A stretch of DNA of 64,000 nucleotides from Puccinia triticina (lineage: Eukaryota > Basidiomycota > Pucciniomycetes > Pucciniales > Pucciniaceae): contig NC_070565.1 in the NCBI RefSeq assembly GCF_026914185.1, positions 7,316,001-7,380,000 on the forward strand, given 5' to 3'. Below the pieces are notes generated by a model that saw nothing but the letters and a program-made list of their open reading frames with translations, was not told the origin of the DNA and made no database searches. How positions within the stretch are numbered: position 1 is the stretch's first letter; each line of letters opens with the position of its first letter. Shown piece after piece: positions 29,951 to 41,047 of this stretch. Both the position numbers and the translations under genes were made by a program.

Positions 29951-30295
29951 TGTTGAGTATAGTACTCAGGTTTTTCTTTTGTTTTGTCTGCTTCATCCAT
30001 GTCACTATCCTGTTACACACATGTCACATCCTGTATGTAGTCTTCCTGAGGCAGCAGGCGTGGAAGGACTCTTTCATCATCCTTCCACAACTCTCGAACA
30101 CCGCCCTGTACCGTGCCTGCTGCCCTCAGGTCAGTCTTTCCTTTCTTTTGTTTCTTTTGTTTCTTTCTGTTCTCCTCTCTCTCTCTTCTTTGTTTTCCAT
30201 TTCACATCATTCTGATCTGCAATCATCATCCTTCCACGACTCTCAAACACCGCCCCGTACCGTGCCTGCTGCCCTCAGCCCTGTCCATCTTATCA
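29951..30295 (+). repeat. 3' LTR of the copia element
   Basis: 345 bp, same length as the 5' copy, preceded by AAGGGGGGG and followed by GATCA. Confidence 0.92.
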
Positions 30296-30300
30296 GATCA

Positions 30301-30860
30301 TCAGGTGGCCGGTGCCAAATCTGAGCATGAGGTGGGCCAGGGCAAAAACTGAGCATCAGCTGAGCCAGGGTAAAAGCTGAGCATCAGCTTGGCGCCAAAG
30401 CTGAGCATCATGTGCTTTTGTCACATTGAGTGCTTGATCCTGACACCTGTAATGTGAGCCCTAGATTTGGTTGTGGAGAAGAGCAGCATTGGAGCAGTTT
30501 TGAAGCTGAAAACAAAGCTGCATCATGTCACTTGCCATCAAGTGACTAATTTTTTTTCCTGGTGCACCCGGGGATGTAAAACTGGGTTGCTAAAACCCTG
30601 GGATGGCAACTCAACTTTTGCATATAGCAACCCGCAAGACTCTGGCACCCACATGTGGGTGCCATAATACAAATACACACCAGAAGCACCCCAATGACCA
30701 AGTCATCAAAGGGAGCTAAAGCACTCCATGACCATACAGCCGGTCATCAATGACTCACATATCACACCAGCGTATGAAGAAAACTCTTGATTACCAGTGT
30801 AGCAGGTCGTCAATAGTTTGAAAACCTCCCTTAGACCAACATAGCCGGTGATCAAGAGCT
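30301..30860. other. Continuation of the GCTGAGCATCAGCTG array, then spacer
   Basis: 30301-30410 is the right part of the array split by copia. About 30579-30616 holds TGGGTTGCTA and GGCAACTC, which pair imperfectly with GTTGCCAGATGTAGCAACCC at about 33875-33895, suggesting the ends of an element around the satellite. 30690-30860 has scattered diverged satellite units (CCGGTCATCAATGACT). No gene is seen. Confidence 0.45.
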
Positions 30861-32218
30861 CTCAATGACTGGCTGTAGTCATTGAGAGCTCTCTCAATGA
30901 CTGGCTGTAGTCATTGAGAGCTCTCTCAATGACTGGCTGTAGTCATTGAGAGCTCTCTCAATGACTGCCTGTAGTCATTGAGAGCTCTCTCAATGACTGG
31001 CTTTAGTCATTGAGAGCTCTCTCAATGACTGGCTTTAGTCATTGAGAGCTCTCTCAATGACTGGCTTTAGTCATTGAGAGCTCTCTCAATGACTGGCTGT
31101 AGTCATTGAGAGCTCTCTCAATGACTGGCTTTAGTCATTGAGAGCTCTCTCAATGACTGGCTGTAGTCATTGAGAGCTCTCTCAATGACTGGCTTTAGTC
31201 ATTGAGAGCTCTCTCAATGACTGGCTGTAGTCATTGAGAGCTCTCTCAATGACTGGCTTTAGTCATTGAGAGCTCTCTCAATGACTGGCTGTAGTCATTG
31301 AGAGCTCTCTCAATGACTGGCTGTAGTCATTGAGAGCTCTCTCAATGACTGGCTGTAGTCATTGAGAGCTCTCTCAATGACTGGCTGTAGTCATTGAGAG
31401 CTCTCTCAATGACTGGCTGTAGTCATTGAGAGCTCTCTCAATGACTGGCTGTAGTCATTGAGAGCTCTCTCAATGACTGGCTGTAGTCATTGAGAGCTCT
31501 CTCAATGACTGGCTGTAGTCATTGAGAGCTCTCTCAATGACTGGCTGTAGTCATTGAGAGCTCTCTCAATGACTGGCTGTAGTCATTGAGAGCTCTCTCA
31601 ATGACTGGCTGTAGTCATTGAGAGCTCTCTCAATGACTGGCTGTAGTCATTGAGAGCTCTCTCAATGACTGGCTGTAGTCATTGAGAGCTCTCTCAATGA
31701 CTGGCTGTAGTCATTGAGAGCTCTCTCAATGACTGGCTGTAGTCATTGAGAGCTCTCTCAATGACTGGCTGTAGTCATTGAGAGCTCTCTCAATGACTGG
31801 CTGTAGTCATTGAGAGCTCTCTCAATGACTGGCTGTAGTCATTGAGAGCTCTCTCAATGACTGGCTGTAGTCATTGAGAGCTCTCTCAATGACTGGCTGT
31901 AGTCATTGAGAGCTCTCTCAATGACTGGCTGTAGTCATTGAGAGCTCTCTCAATGACTGGCTGTAGTCATTGAGAGCTCTCTCAATGACTTGCTGTAGTC
32001 ATTGAGAGCTCTCTCAATGACTTGCTGTAGTCATTGAGAGCTCTCTCAATGACTGGCTTTTGTCATTGAGAGCTCTCTCAATGACTGGCTGTAGTCATTG
32101 AGAGCTCTCTCAATGACTGGCTGTAGTCATTGAGAGCTCTCTCAATGACTGGCTGTAGTCATTGAGAGCTCTCTCAATGACTGGCTGTAGTCATTGAGAG
32201 CTCTCTCAATGACTGGCT
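30860..32218 (+). repeat. 32-bp hairpin satellite, about 42 units
   Basis: Unit GAGAGCTCTCTCAATGACTG plus GCTGTAGTCATT, 32 bp. The spacing is constant. It is almost self-complementary: CAATGACT..AGTCATTG forms one stem, and TCATTGAGAGCTCTCTCAATGA forms another around a GAGCTC centre. Variants GGCTTTAG and TTGCTGTAG occur in blocks near the two ends, while the middle is nearly uniform. Confidence 0.97.
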
Positions 32219-32249
32219 ATACCGGTCATCAAGAGAGCTCTTGATGACC

Positions 32250-33150
32250 AGTATGGAAGTTAGAAGTGTCCCACCGTGACAAAATGTCCGGTGGTGCCTT
32301 CTTCTTTGCAAGGTAATCCCAATTATTTGAGGGATACTCCAAACTCCGCGTAGCAAAAAGCATTGAGATGGCTCCGCAGACGTAAAGTAACCATAAAGCA
32401 ATCATAATAGTAAAAATCACTCCAAACGGTAAAGTAAACTCTGTAAAAAAACACCGCTCAAAGTACCGTAAAGAAAAGATAGCCATAATAAAAAATCCTT
32501 CACAATCAATATCCGCAAGTAAAGTAAGAATCCGCAACAACCATAATCAAAAAGTCTGTAAAAGATCCTCCATCTGTTCCCCCGCAGGGGGAAAAACACC
32601 TCCCCTCATATAGACAACTCTCCATTTCTCCACCATAGAAAAAATGAACCATGAGAAAACTCTGCCACATGTGATAAACCAATAGAAAAGGAAATAAAAA
32701 ATAGAAATACTCCTCCCATCCCAAGCACGCCGCATGCCTCCGCTCCCACGTTGTCATTTGCGCCTCCACTGCTTGCTGTAGACAGCCACCCAACCCCCAA
32801 TCATCCATCATCCACACCCCTGTCTAGCCTCTGGTGTTGAGATCCCACACGCCGCCTCCGCCCCAGCTACGTCCGCTGGCGTAACACGCTTCAGATGCCA
32901 TGGCTTCCCCCACTTGCCACGTTGTTCTAGGCAGTCCGCGCTGGAATGCCTGGACTCAGCAAGTCCGCTCTGCTCCGCATGCTGCAGCTCCGCTGCATTT
33001 GACCGCCCGCTCCGCGCCCAGCCTATGCGCTCCGCCTCCGCCGCTTGAGGCGCCGCCCCAACTCCTTGCAGAGCCCTCATGCCCCACCGCAGCTGCGCAA
33101 CCAAAATTTATCGGACACTTTGGCGCCCCGCGCCAAACAACCACCACACC
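32250..33150. other. Spacer between opposed satellite arrays, no gene recognised
   Basis: The left half is A-rich with repeated GTAAAGTAA-like words. The right half is C-rich and GC-rich (for example GCTCCGCATGCTGCAGCTCC) with short open frames on both strands. Nothing recognisable as a protein family is seen. Confidence 0.5.
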
Positions 33151-33152
33151 GG

Positions 33153-33780
33153 GGTAGCCAGTCATTGAGAGAGCTCTAAATGACTACAGCCAGTCATTGA
33201 GAGAGCTCTCAATGACAGGTATAGCCAGTCATTGAGAGAGCTCTCAATGACAGGTATAGCCAGTCATTGAGAGAGCTCTTGATTACTACGGCCAGTCATT
33301 GAGAGAGCTCTCAATGACTACAGCCAGTCATTGAGAGAGCTCTCAATGACTGGTATAGCCAATCATCAAGAGAGCTCTTGATGACCGGTATAGTCAGTCA
33401 TTGAGAGAGCTCTTGATGACCGGTATAGCCAATCATTGAGAGAGCTCTCAATGACCAGTACATGAGCCAGTCATTGAGAGCTCCAGTAATCGAGAGAGCT
33501 CTGGATGACTGTCTTGATGATTGGTGAGCCAGTCATTGAGATAGCTCTTGATGACCGGTATAGATGGTCATTGATGTTCTCAATGACCGGTATAGCTGGT
33601 CATTGATGTTCTCAATGACCGGTATAGCTGGTCATTGATGTTCTCGATGACCGGTATAGCTGGTCATTGATGTTCTTGATGGTTGGTATATGTAACCGTT
33701 CATTGATAGCTTTTGATGCTCTGGATGACCAGACAGCCAGTCATTGATAGCTTGAATTGCTCTTGATGACTGTTTTGATG
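33153..33780 (-). repeat. Diverged satellite array in opposite orientation
   Basis: Units contain AGCCAGTCATTGAGAGAGCTCT and CAATGAC or TGATGACCGGTATAG, the complement of the 30860 array, with 36-40 bp periods that become irregular toward the right (GGTCATTGATGTTCTCAATGACC). With the first array it forms a large inverted repeat. Confidence 0.9.
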
Positions 33781-33789
33781 GCGGGTTGT

Positions 33790-35885
33790 AGCTGTTCTAG
33801 TCTTTTTGTATTATTTGGGTTGGTGAGTTTGGAGGGGGGATGAGCTGGGATGAGTTGCTATTGAGTTGCTAGCGGGTTGCCAGATGTAGCAACCCAATGC
33901 TGATTTTTACCTCCGGAGGCAAAATACACCCGGGGAAATCACTTGGAGTCCACAAGGACTCCATGTGGTAGCCATGCGCAAGGTTGGTCCAGGGAAACAC
34001 GGGGTCACCACCGGGAGGATCACGCGGCCACCCCCTGATCATTCTGTGGGTTCCATGGCAGCTTTTGGCTCCATGTGTGCCCCACTTGGGCTCCTTGTGA
34101 TCCCGACGAGATGGTTGAGCCCACATCTTGCCCACCAAGTCCAGCCCCAGGCGCTGCCAGGAAAGATATACATCCTTCTGGGGAGGAGTGAAGTATGTGG
34201 TTGAGGTGACGGCAGCAATTGACCTGATTTGGCGGAACGGGCCGGTATTGCTCAGGATGAAGAGCCTGGGAAATTGGGATGGCTATGTACAGGAAAGAAG
34301 GCCTGATCAGAAACACAAGTGTTTTGAGAGGATCTAAAGAGGGGGCAAGGGACTTAGTTTGAAGACAACCATGCCTGAGACAGGGTCTATAGAGCGTCTG
34401 AGGACGGAGTTCTTGGTGCGGGTGGTCCGGACCTTGACCTCCTCAGGCTCAAGTGGATCAAGAGGGTTGAGGGATGGATGAGCAAGGGTGGGGTGGGTGC
34501 ATTTCTTGGGATGGATGAGAGTGGAAGCAGATGCTATGTACAGTATAGAGCCAAGTTAGTTAGCGTGGTGCAGCTTTCTGGGGGCAAGACCGACCAACCT
34601 GGAGCTCGCGGTAGAGGTAGAGCAAGTACTTTTGGGCCAGTCTGCCTTGGTGGGGAGGTAGTGGGGGTCTATCCAGGTTATCCGGCAGCTCCCAGCGCCC
34701 CACCGCTCATCCGGCCGTCCCTGACCACCCGCACCCCGGAGAAGCCATCAAGGTCCAGCGGCAGCCCATGCAGCCAATTGAGCAGCAAGGGCGGCACCCA
34801 GACCATCATGAGCATGCTGAGCAACTTGAGGCTTGGCGTCGGCCAATCTGGTTGGAGGTGGTTTTGTTTGGTGGGAGGATGAGTTTGGTGGAGATGGTCT
34901 TAGCAATCTGCAATGAGAGGTTGAATTGTCATCAATGTCCTCAGCTTCAGCATCCGGTGCGTTACAACGACCAGAGAGGTTGATGTGAGATTTGTTGAGA
35001 AGTCCCTTTTGCCTTGCAAGCGGTGGCTGATGTGGGACTTGATTGATTTCTGGGGGTGAGGAAACCTAACCGGGAACAGTGATGAGAATGACAATTTTCC
35101 ACTGCAATCCCAGAAGGTGTTGTGGAATTGTTGTGATTTTCCAGGATTTTCCCCATTGGAATGACAAGGAAATCACCAGAGGGTGGAGACAACTGGCTAT
35201 CCTGTTGTCTCCTGACAAGGGATTCACGTTGGTGTGCACTTGATGGCTCCACCGGCAATGCAAGGTGAGAACAACAAGGAACCCACGGGGGAAATTTCCA
35301 CTGGGATCCCTGAGGGAGCCGTGGATTTGTCGTGATTCTCCCCATTGGAATGTGTTAGAGTATCTCCAGTGGAGATAAGTTTTCCAAGATTACATAAACT
35401 ATAACATAGATTAGTCATGTTCTTAGACACTAAACCTAACCGGTGCTTAGTCATCATCAACCAGTTAGGTTTAGACTACATAACCTGGTCGGACACGCGC
35501 CTGGCTTCAATCTCTTTTCCTCACCGAGATTGGAGCCGGATTCATCAGTGCCAAGACTGACTGCAACGGGACTGTTCCGCCCAGGTTAGTCCATGATTCC
35601 ACTATGCAATTGATACCAAGATTGGAGCCGGATTTGTCAGTGCCAAGACTGACTGCAATGGGACTGTTCCACCCAGATCCCATTTGCCTTTCTATATTGA
35701 GGCATCTTATAGAATGACGGGGAAATCACAGGCGGGTGGAGACAACAGGCTTTCCCGTTGTCTCCACCCATTTTCCACGGGAGGGTGGAGACAACGGGGT
35801 AGAGATGGCCCCAACGAACCCGTTGCGGGTACCTGCTATCTGCTGGCGGGTACCCACCCAGGGTTGGCGGGTACCCGCCAGCGTG
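33790..35885. other. Unassigned repeat-rich region, no supported gene
   Basis: Contains the GTTGCTAGCGGGTTGCC end motif (33865-33880) and two similar segments with TGGAGCCGGATT and CAGTGCCAAGACTGACTGCAA (about 35530 and 35620). It also holds GGTGGAGACAACGGG hairpin modules (35735-35800) and GGGTACCCGCC motifs (35840-35880). The longest open frame (34478-34882) has no recognisable domain. Confidence 0.45.
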
Positions 35886-35886
35886 T

Positions 35887-35890
35887 GCGT
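35887..35890. repeat. 4-bp target duplication (GCGT) of the non-autonomous LTR element
   Basis: GCGT occurs immediately left of the first LTR and immediately right of the second (42498-42501). Confidence 0.75.
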
Positions 35891-37340
35891 TGTAGGACTC
35901 TTGTGGGACACTAAATGTTTATTTGGTGAAAATATCCTCTGAGGGGGAAATAAATTGCTAATAGGTTGAAAGGCTATTACAACTTACGGGTGGTTTGAAA
36001 GACCTGCCCCTCTAATGGTACTATGCAAATAACTAAGAGTCTTGTAATCAATATTTATAAAGATGTGGCTGATTCCAAGATAGATCTTACTTTTGTATAG
36101 TAATCTCTATCAGACCTAGATTCCTCAAATCACTATTCTTGCAGATCTGTTACAACTTCTGATGCTGGAGGGATAATGTAATCCAGTGGGATCAATTATG
36201 TAAAATACAATTGTTGTTGATGTTGGGTTGTTGATGAGAAGGTTGGTAATGATCTCTTCCTTAAGCAATCTCTTGATAAGGCACTTTAATCAATACTAGA
36301 GCTCCTGGTTGCTACTACACTACTACTACTTGTTATAATTGTTGTTGATGAAGTTGGTAATAATCTCTTCCTTAACAATCTCTTGATAAGGCACTTTAAT
36401 CACTACTAGAGCTCCTGACTACTACTACTACTACTGACTCAAACTTAACACTACCACTACCACTACCACTACCACTAAAATACCACTAAACTACCACTGT
36501 AACTAAACTAAACACTGTGACCAAACCTCTGTAGGCTGATTGCAACACTAACTAACTACCGTAACTAACTAACCACTGTGACCAAACCTCTGTAGGCTGA
36601 TGGGGAAAAGTCTGATGAGGGGAGAAAGGGCCTCCTTATATATTGAAGGGTGAGGGATTTTTGCTCCAGGGAAGCTCCTCATGAGGGATTATTGCTGCAG
36701 GGGATCTCAACTACACAGCCTCTCATGCATGTACTGCGCTGCATGTACAAACAACGAGGGGTTTATGCTGCAGGAGACACTCAACTACACAGCATCTGCA
36801 TGCGTGTGCTTCACTGCCTTACAAACAATGAGGGATTTATGCTGCAGGAGACGCCTCCTGTACATCTTATCTACCTCCATATGATGTGCTTCATGTACAA
36901 ACAATGAGATATTTATGCTGCAGGAGACACTTCCTGTACAGCTTATCTGCCTGCATATGCTGTGCTACATGTACAAACAATGAGGGATTTATGCTGCGGG
37001 AGACACTTCCTGTACAGCCTATCTACCTGCATATGCTGTACTATACGTACAAACAATGAGGGATATATGCTGCCTGAGGCGCTCAAGCTACACAGCACTT
37101 TCATGCATGTACTGTGCTACATGATGTCATGTGTTGCTATGCAACCAAGCCACCTTCCATCCTCTTCCACACACTCTGCATCCACTGTCTAACCTGTTCC
37201 ATCCCCAATGTTGGGGGTCAAGGCCTCTCCTCCCATCTTGCTCCTTCTTCCCTTCTTCCCCTGCACTGTATTACACACTCCCTCTACTATAATACCTCTG
37301 CAATGTGCTTTTGGCATTGTCACGCATATGGAACACCACA
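35891..37340 (-). repeat. LTR of the non-autonomous element (its 3' LTR)
   Basis: 1450 bp. It contains about six tandem units of about 75 bp (starting near 36683, 36756, 36830, 36906, 36982 and 37058) with ACAAACAATGAGGGATTTAT and GCTGCAGGAGACACT. The promoter-like pair lies next to them: CAAAAATCCCTCA (complement, 36651-36663) and ATATATAAGGAG (complement, 36633-36644). Confidence 0.92.
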
Positions 37341-40300
37341 TCCCCCCCCCAACTTAATGCTGTCCACAGCATTCGTGACAAATGCCAAAAGAACCTGCTC
37401 AACTATTTACTGAAAAGAATCCTCAAATGGTCGTGATTTCTATTTGTCCCAATCCAATACGCCACGTTCCGTTTTTGTGCGTCCAACAGATGTTGTCCTA
37501 GTATACCCAAGTGCCAGTTGAAATAAAGAACTGCCAAATTACTGATTCATCTCCCCTCCCTACAAACTAGGTCCAATTCCAAGTGCCCAACGTCAACCTT
37601 CACCACTCAATCTCCACTGTAATCCCAGGTGTCATTCTCTGATGCGCATCCACGATCCAATGTGAGACGAAAAAAAAACATTCCAAATTTAATTCCTCTT
37701 CTTCTTCATTCTAATGACATTGTCCCAAGGAAAAAGCCAGTGTATTCCACAAAAGGTTGTTGAACATTAGTATTCAATAAGGTCTAGACTCCTTTGTCCT
37801 TTCCGCATGATACCCACCCAATCTGATTCTTCAGATAGTCCAATCCTGATGCCCGCAATTGATGAACCCCGCTAATCCGCAAATTCCCATCTCGTCCCGT
37901 TATTTGGCATAGTTTCCAACGTCCATTCCACACCATCCACATTGCCTATTCGTATTATCCTGTTCCAAATATCAATTCGTCCATTCTCCTATCCTTTAAT
38001 CTCCTAATGACTGACTACTGCTGTGCTAAATTGCTTGTAATTTGTGTTAAATTGGCCCACCCTATTCCCTCAGCTAAACAAAGGAAACTGTTTGCCTACC
38101 AAATGCTTTCCAATATTCTAGATCATTATTGTAAAAGGAACCATATAATCCCACCAATCAGTAATATATATCCTACTGTACTGTCACAACACCTTATGAG
38201 TATGCATGTTTCCGCTAATACCGTCCATCCTTGTGATATTCCAATCCGCTCCGAGTCCATATTCACACGCCGAAAGATCCTCAATGCCCTATATCATCAC
38301 ACCAGTCTCAAATTTCTGCCCCATAGGATTACAGATTCATCTATCCTCCCTACTAGCTAGTCCCAGTCCCAGGCCCGTAATGCCCTCTGCATATCCACGC
38401 CTTATTCCGCTTCCTCTATATCCGCATCCGTCCAAAAGAAAAGGCTAGCCACCTGCCAGGTTGATTGGGGAAACAAACAAACATTCTTTATCTTCTACGT
38501 TTCCGGAATAATTTCATCCTTCACCCGTTGATCAATAACACTACTCATTCTCCAAAACTAATCTTCTAGTATCCAATCTCCTAACGTCCACATTATGAAC
38601 CCCGCTCGTCCTATGTCACACTGTTGGTCCTGTTGTCCCAATATATTACTTTAATAATCCTTCCACGTTGTCCACTTCTTCTGAGAGTTTCTTCCTATCC
38701 CAAAGTTGTCCTTCTTGTTGTACTCCAAGCATGGCTTCAAAGGTTGTGTCTCTTGATGTCTGATGTTGCCTTCCTTACTAGAATTCAAATCTGAAGTTTT
38801 GAAGTTTTCCAAGACCTGTCCGCTACGCTGTAACTCTTCTTTAGGTTTGAATATGTAATTCCCTAATCTGCCGTACTTTATACTGAGGAGCTAAAGAATG
38901 TGTAAACATAGCAGTTTTATCTCTTGCTGAGGAGACAAAAGCAGTTTCATCTCTTGCTGAGGAGAGCTAGGCAGTTTTAACTCTTGCCAAGGAGGCCTAG
39001 GCAGTTTTACCTCTTGCCAAGGAGGCAGTAGATAAATGTTGAAATCCATGCTCCACTATTGCTTGTCCAAATTGGTGATGTCCTACTACCTATTCCTTGC
39101 GCGCCATCGCGCGTCGCTTCCATTCTGTCTTGAATCTTGATTATGTAGCAATCTAAACTCGCCCCGTTGCGCCCGGTCCGCTCCCCGAAGTTAAGTCCGA
39201 TGGTTACCGGACTTTGCCGGACTTGAAAAAGACGGCTCAGCCCGCCTGGTTCCATCTTACCTGTCAATTGCCTCCCTTCCCTCGTTGGCTTCATTCGCTG
39301 CTGGTAAGTTCTTCGTTCCTTGTTTCTAAATTTCTATCTGCTTTTATATTAGCTGCTCATCGTTCTCCTTTCCTTACAGACCACACTTGCGACTCATTTT
39401 TACTAGTTCCAATCAGCGGATCAATTGCTACTGCTCGTTTGTAATATGCTCCTCTGCTCGAATAAGGTAAACCTTTACTTGCATGCTTTAATCCATGCCA
39501 GATCCGAATCGTTCCAAAAGATATGAAGCTGGGTCGAACCAATTAACAAACAGACTGTCTATCATGTTTACTGCGCTTGCTGACACCTGCCGTTGCTGAA
39601 ATGAATCTTATTTTTTTTTTTTTTTTTTTTTATTCTTACTAGCTGCACTGCTTATGCAAAGCCTCGCCATCCTACCGTCGCCGATATTCTGACCGATTCA
39701 ATATGCAGCTGTCAAACCCGATTGTCTTACGTATACCTCCATCTTCCTTGCCACTCGCTTCCGGCCATTGTACCCGCCAATGTCCGCCTTGTTGTCATCG
39801 CCAGTTACTACATATCCATCCTCTCGTCGTCACTACAACTGCTTGTCTCCTACTGCCCATCTGTTGTACTATATGGCCTTCGCTTCGCTGATCCCCTGGC
39901 CAATCCTGTCTGTAACCGTCAAGCCCAATCATTCTATTTATCGCTCCGTCGTCCTTGCCACTTGCCCTAAGACATTCTACTCGTCGGTCTCCCTCCTATC
40001 GTCCCTGCTAGCTTGTTGTATCTCTGTTCATCGGTTCTCCGCCTCGTCCAGCTAAAAAAAATATCCCTTTGCCTACAATCTGCCTAACTAAGCTCTCTGA
40101 TGTTCTTGCTGTCCTTTGCTATGTTTTGAACCAGCCTTTTCTACATCCAAGAATTTCATAAATCCAAAGGCAAGAACCCACCTGAAAGAGAACTCATACT
40201 GCCTTCTTGAAACTAGGCAAGTCATGAACTCATCACCTGGGCTTGACCCAGGTGCAATTGATTAAGCCAAGTGAGTTGTGAGCTGCAAAATACTGAATAA

Positions 40301-41027
40301 GTCTACCTCTGATATAAGATTCTGGAAGACCTACACTACAATCTGGATACTAACTTGCAATAATGTACTAAAAAAGAGAAAATGAGATCAGCCTTGCTTC
40401 ATTATAACACTATAATAACCTAGAGAAAAATATATCTTCATGTACAATATTTCATGTTGTCCTTAAGGGTAGGTGTTATGCTGCAATTGCAGAATTAACA
40501 CCTCATTTCCCAAGGCAATACTCTATATACACCAGCACCTGCTTCTCTTGATGTGTGTTTTCCAAAAAATCCTATCCCTGCTGTCAAAAATACTATCCTT
40601 ACCTTCCCAAATTCTTGTTCACGTCCTTTGTCCTTGTTCAAATTCCTATCCTCTCCCCCCTCTTTATTAGCCAAAAGATCCTATCCTTGCTGTTCGAAAT
40701 CCTATCCTTGCCGTTTGAAATCCTATCCTTGTTGTCCGTGATCCAATGCCTGTTGGCCAAAATCCTATCCTTGTCCTGCAAAAGCCTTTCCTCGTCGTCC
40801 AAAATCCTAGCCTCTTCGTCCAAAATCCTCTCCTCGTCGTCCAAAATCCTATCCTTGTTTTTCAAACTCCTATCCTTGTCGTCCAAAATCCTAGCCTCTT
40901 TGTTCAAAATCCTGTCAACTTCGTCCCGTCTATGATCCACGCCGCCACTATTTTCCACAGTTGGTTGAAGTTAGTGATGATCTGCTTAAATTGGTTGATG
41001 ACTTGATGATCTTGCTGAAGGTAATCG
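37341..41027 (-). other. Interior of the non-autonomous element
   Basis: No enzyme gene is seen on either strand. Features include four tandem copies of a GCAGTTTTATCTCTTGCTGA-like unit (about 38912-39030), a run of about 20 T (39610-39632), and a 21-bp tandem repeat near the 5' end of the element (40638-40935). A plus-strand segment with intron-like borders (GTAAGT at 39304, CCTTACAG ending 39379) gives no convincing protein. Confidence 0.7.
40638..40958 (-). CDS. Short ORF of 7-residue repeats in the non-autonomous element (106 aa)
   Basis: In the element's sense orientation, near its 5' end. The frame starts MENSGGVDHRRDEVDRIL and then repeats a seven-residue unit of type DDKDRIL / DDEERIL / NKEARIL about 12 times. 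This would form a highly charged coiled coil. The DNA shows a 21-24-bp tandem repeat (ATCCTATCCTTG, TCGTCCAAA). Codon-level periodicity keeps the frame open, but this may simply be a minisatellite with a multiple-of-three period. No family is recognised. Confidence 0.3.
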   Translation of the reverse strand: MENSGGVDHRRDEVDRILNKEARILDDKDRSLKNKDRILDDEERILDEEARILDDEERLLQDKDRILANRHWITDNKDRISNGKDRISNSKDRIFWLIKRGERIGI

Positions 41028-41045
41028 GCCACTGTTGGGACACCA
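41028..41045 (-). other. Primer-binding site of the non-autonomous element
   Basis: On the minus strand it reads TGGTGTCCCAACAGTGGC, matching 5592-5609 of the autonomous element, 2 bases from the LTR. Confidence 0.8.
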
Positions 41046-41047
41046 GA

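Larger units (their letters stand above)
25787..30295 (+). mobile_element. Ty1/copia retrotransposon, full length but decayed
   Basis: LTRs of 345 bp at 25787-26131 and 29951-30295 differ at only a handful of positions. GATCA flanks both sides (25782-25786 and 30296-30300), a 5-bp duplication. A putative primer-binding site (GGTTATGAGCACC) follows the 5' LTR, and a purine run AAGGGGGGG ends at the 3' LTR. The order gag - integrase - RT - RNase H is that of Ty1/copia. The zinc knuckle, protease and integrase zinc domain are missing. Five in-frame TGA codons and a frame change break the pol frame. Confidence 0.92.

Noticed and set aside
30860..32218. CRISPR-like array (regular 32-bp repeats)
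   Set aside because: There are no unique spacers between repeats, and the context is eukaryotic; it is a simple satellite.
34478..34882. 134-codon ORF as a possible gene
   Set aside because: No recognisable domain, no intron or promoter support, and it lies in repeat-rich DNA.
39150..39220. Possible 5S rRNA-like segment (GAAGTTAAGTCCGATGGTTACCGG)
   Set aside because: Only one short word resembles 5S rRNA; the rest does not match the expected arms or length.
39304..39379. Intron-like segment (GTAAGT...CCTTACAG) suggesting an antisense gene in the non-autonomous element
   Set aside because: Joining the flanks gives a frame that stops after a few codons, and no plausible protein emerges on either side.
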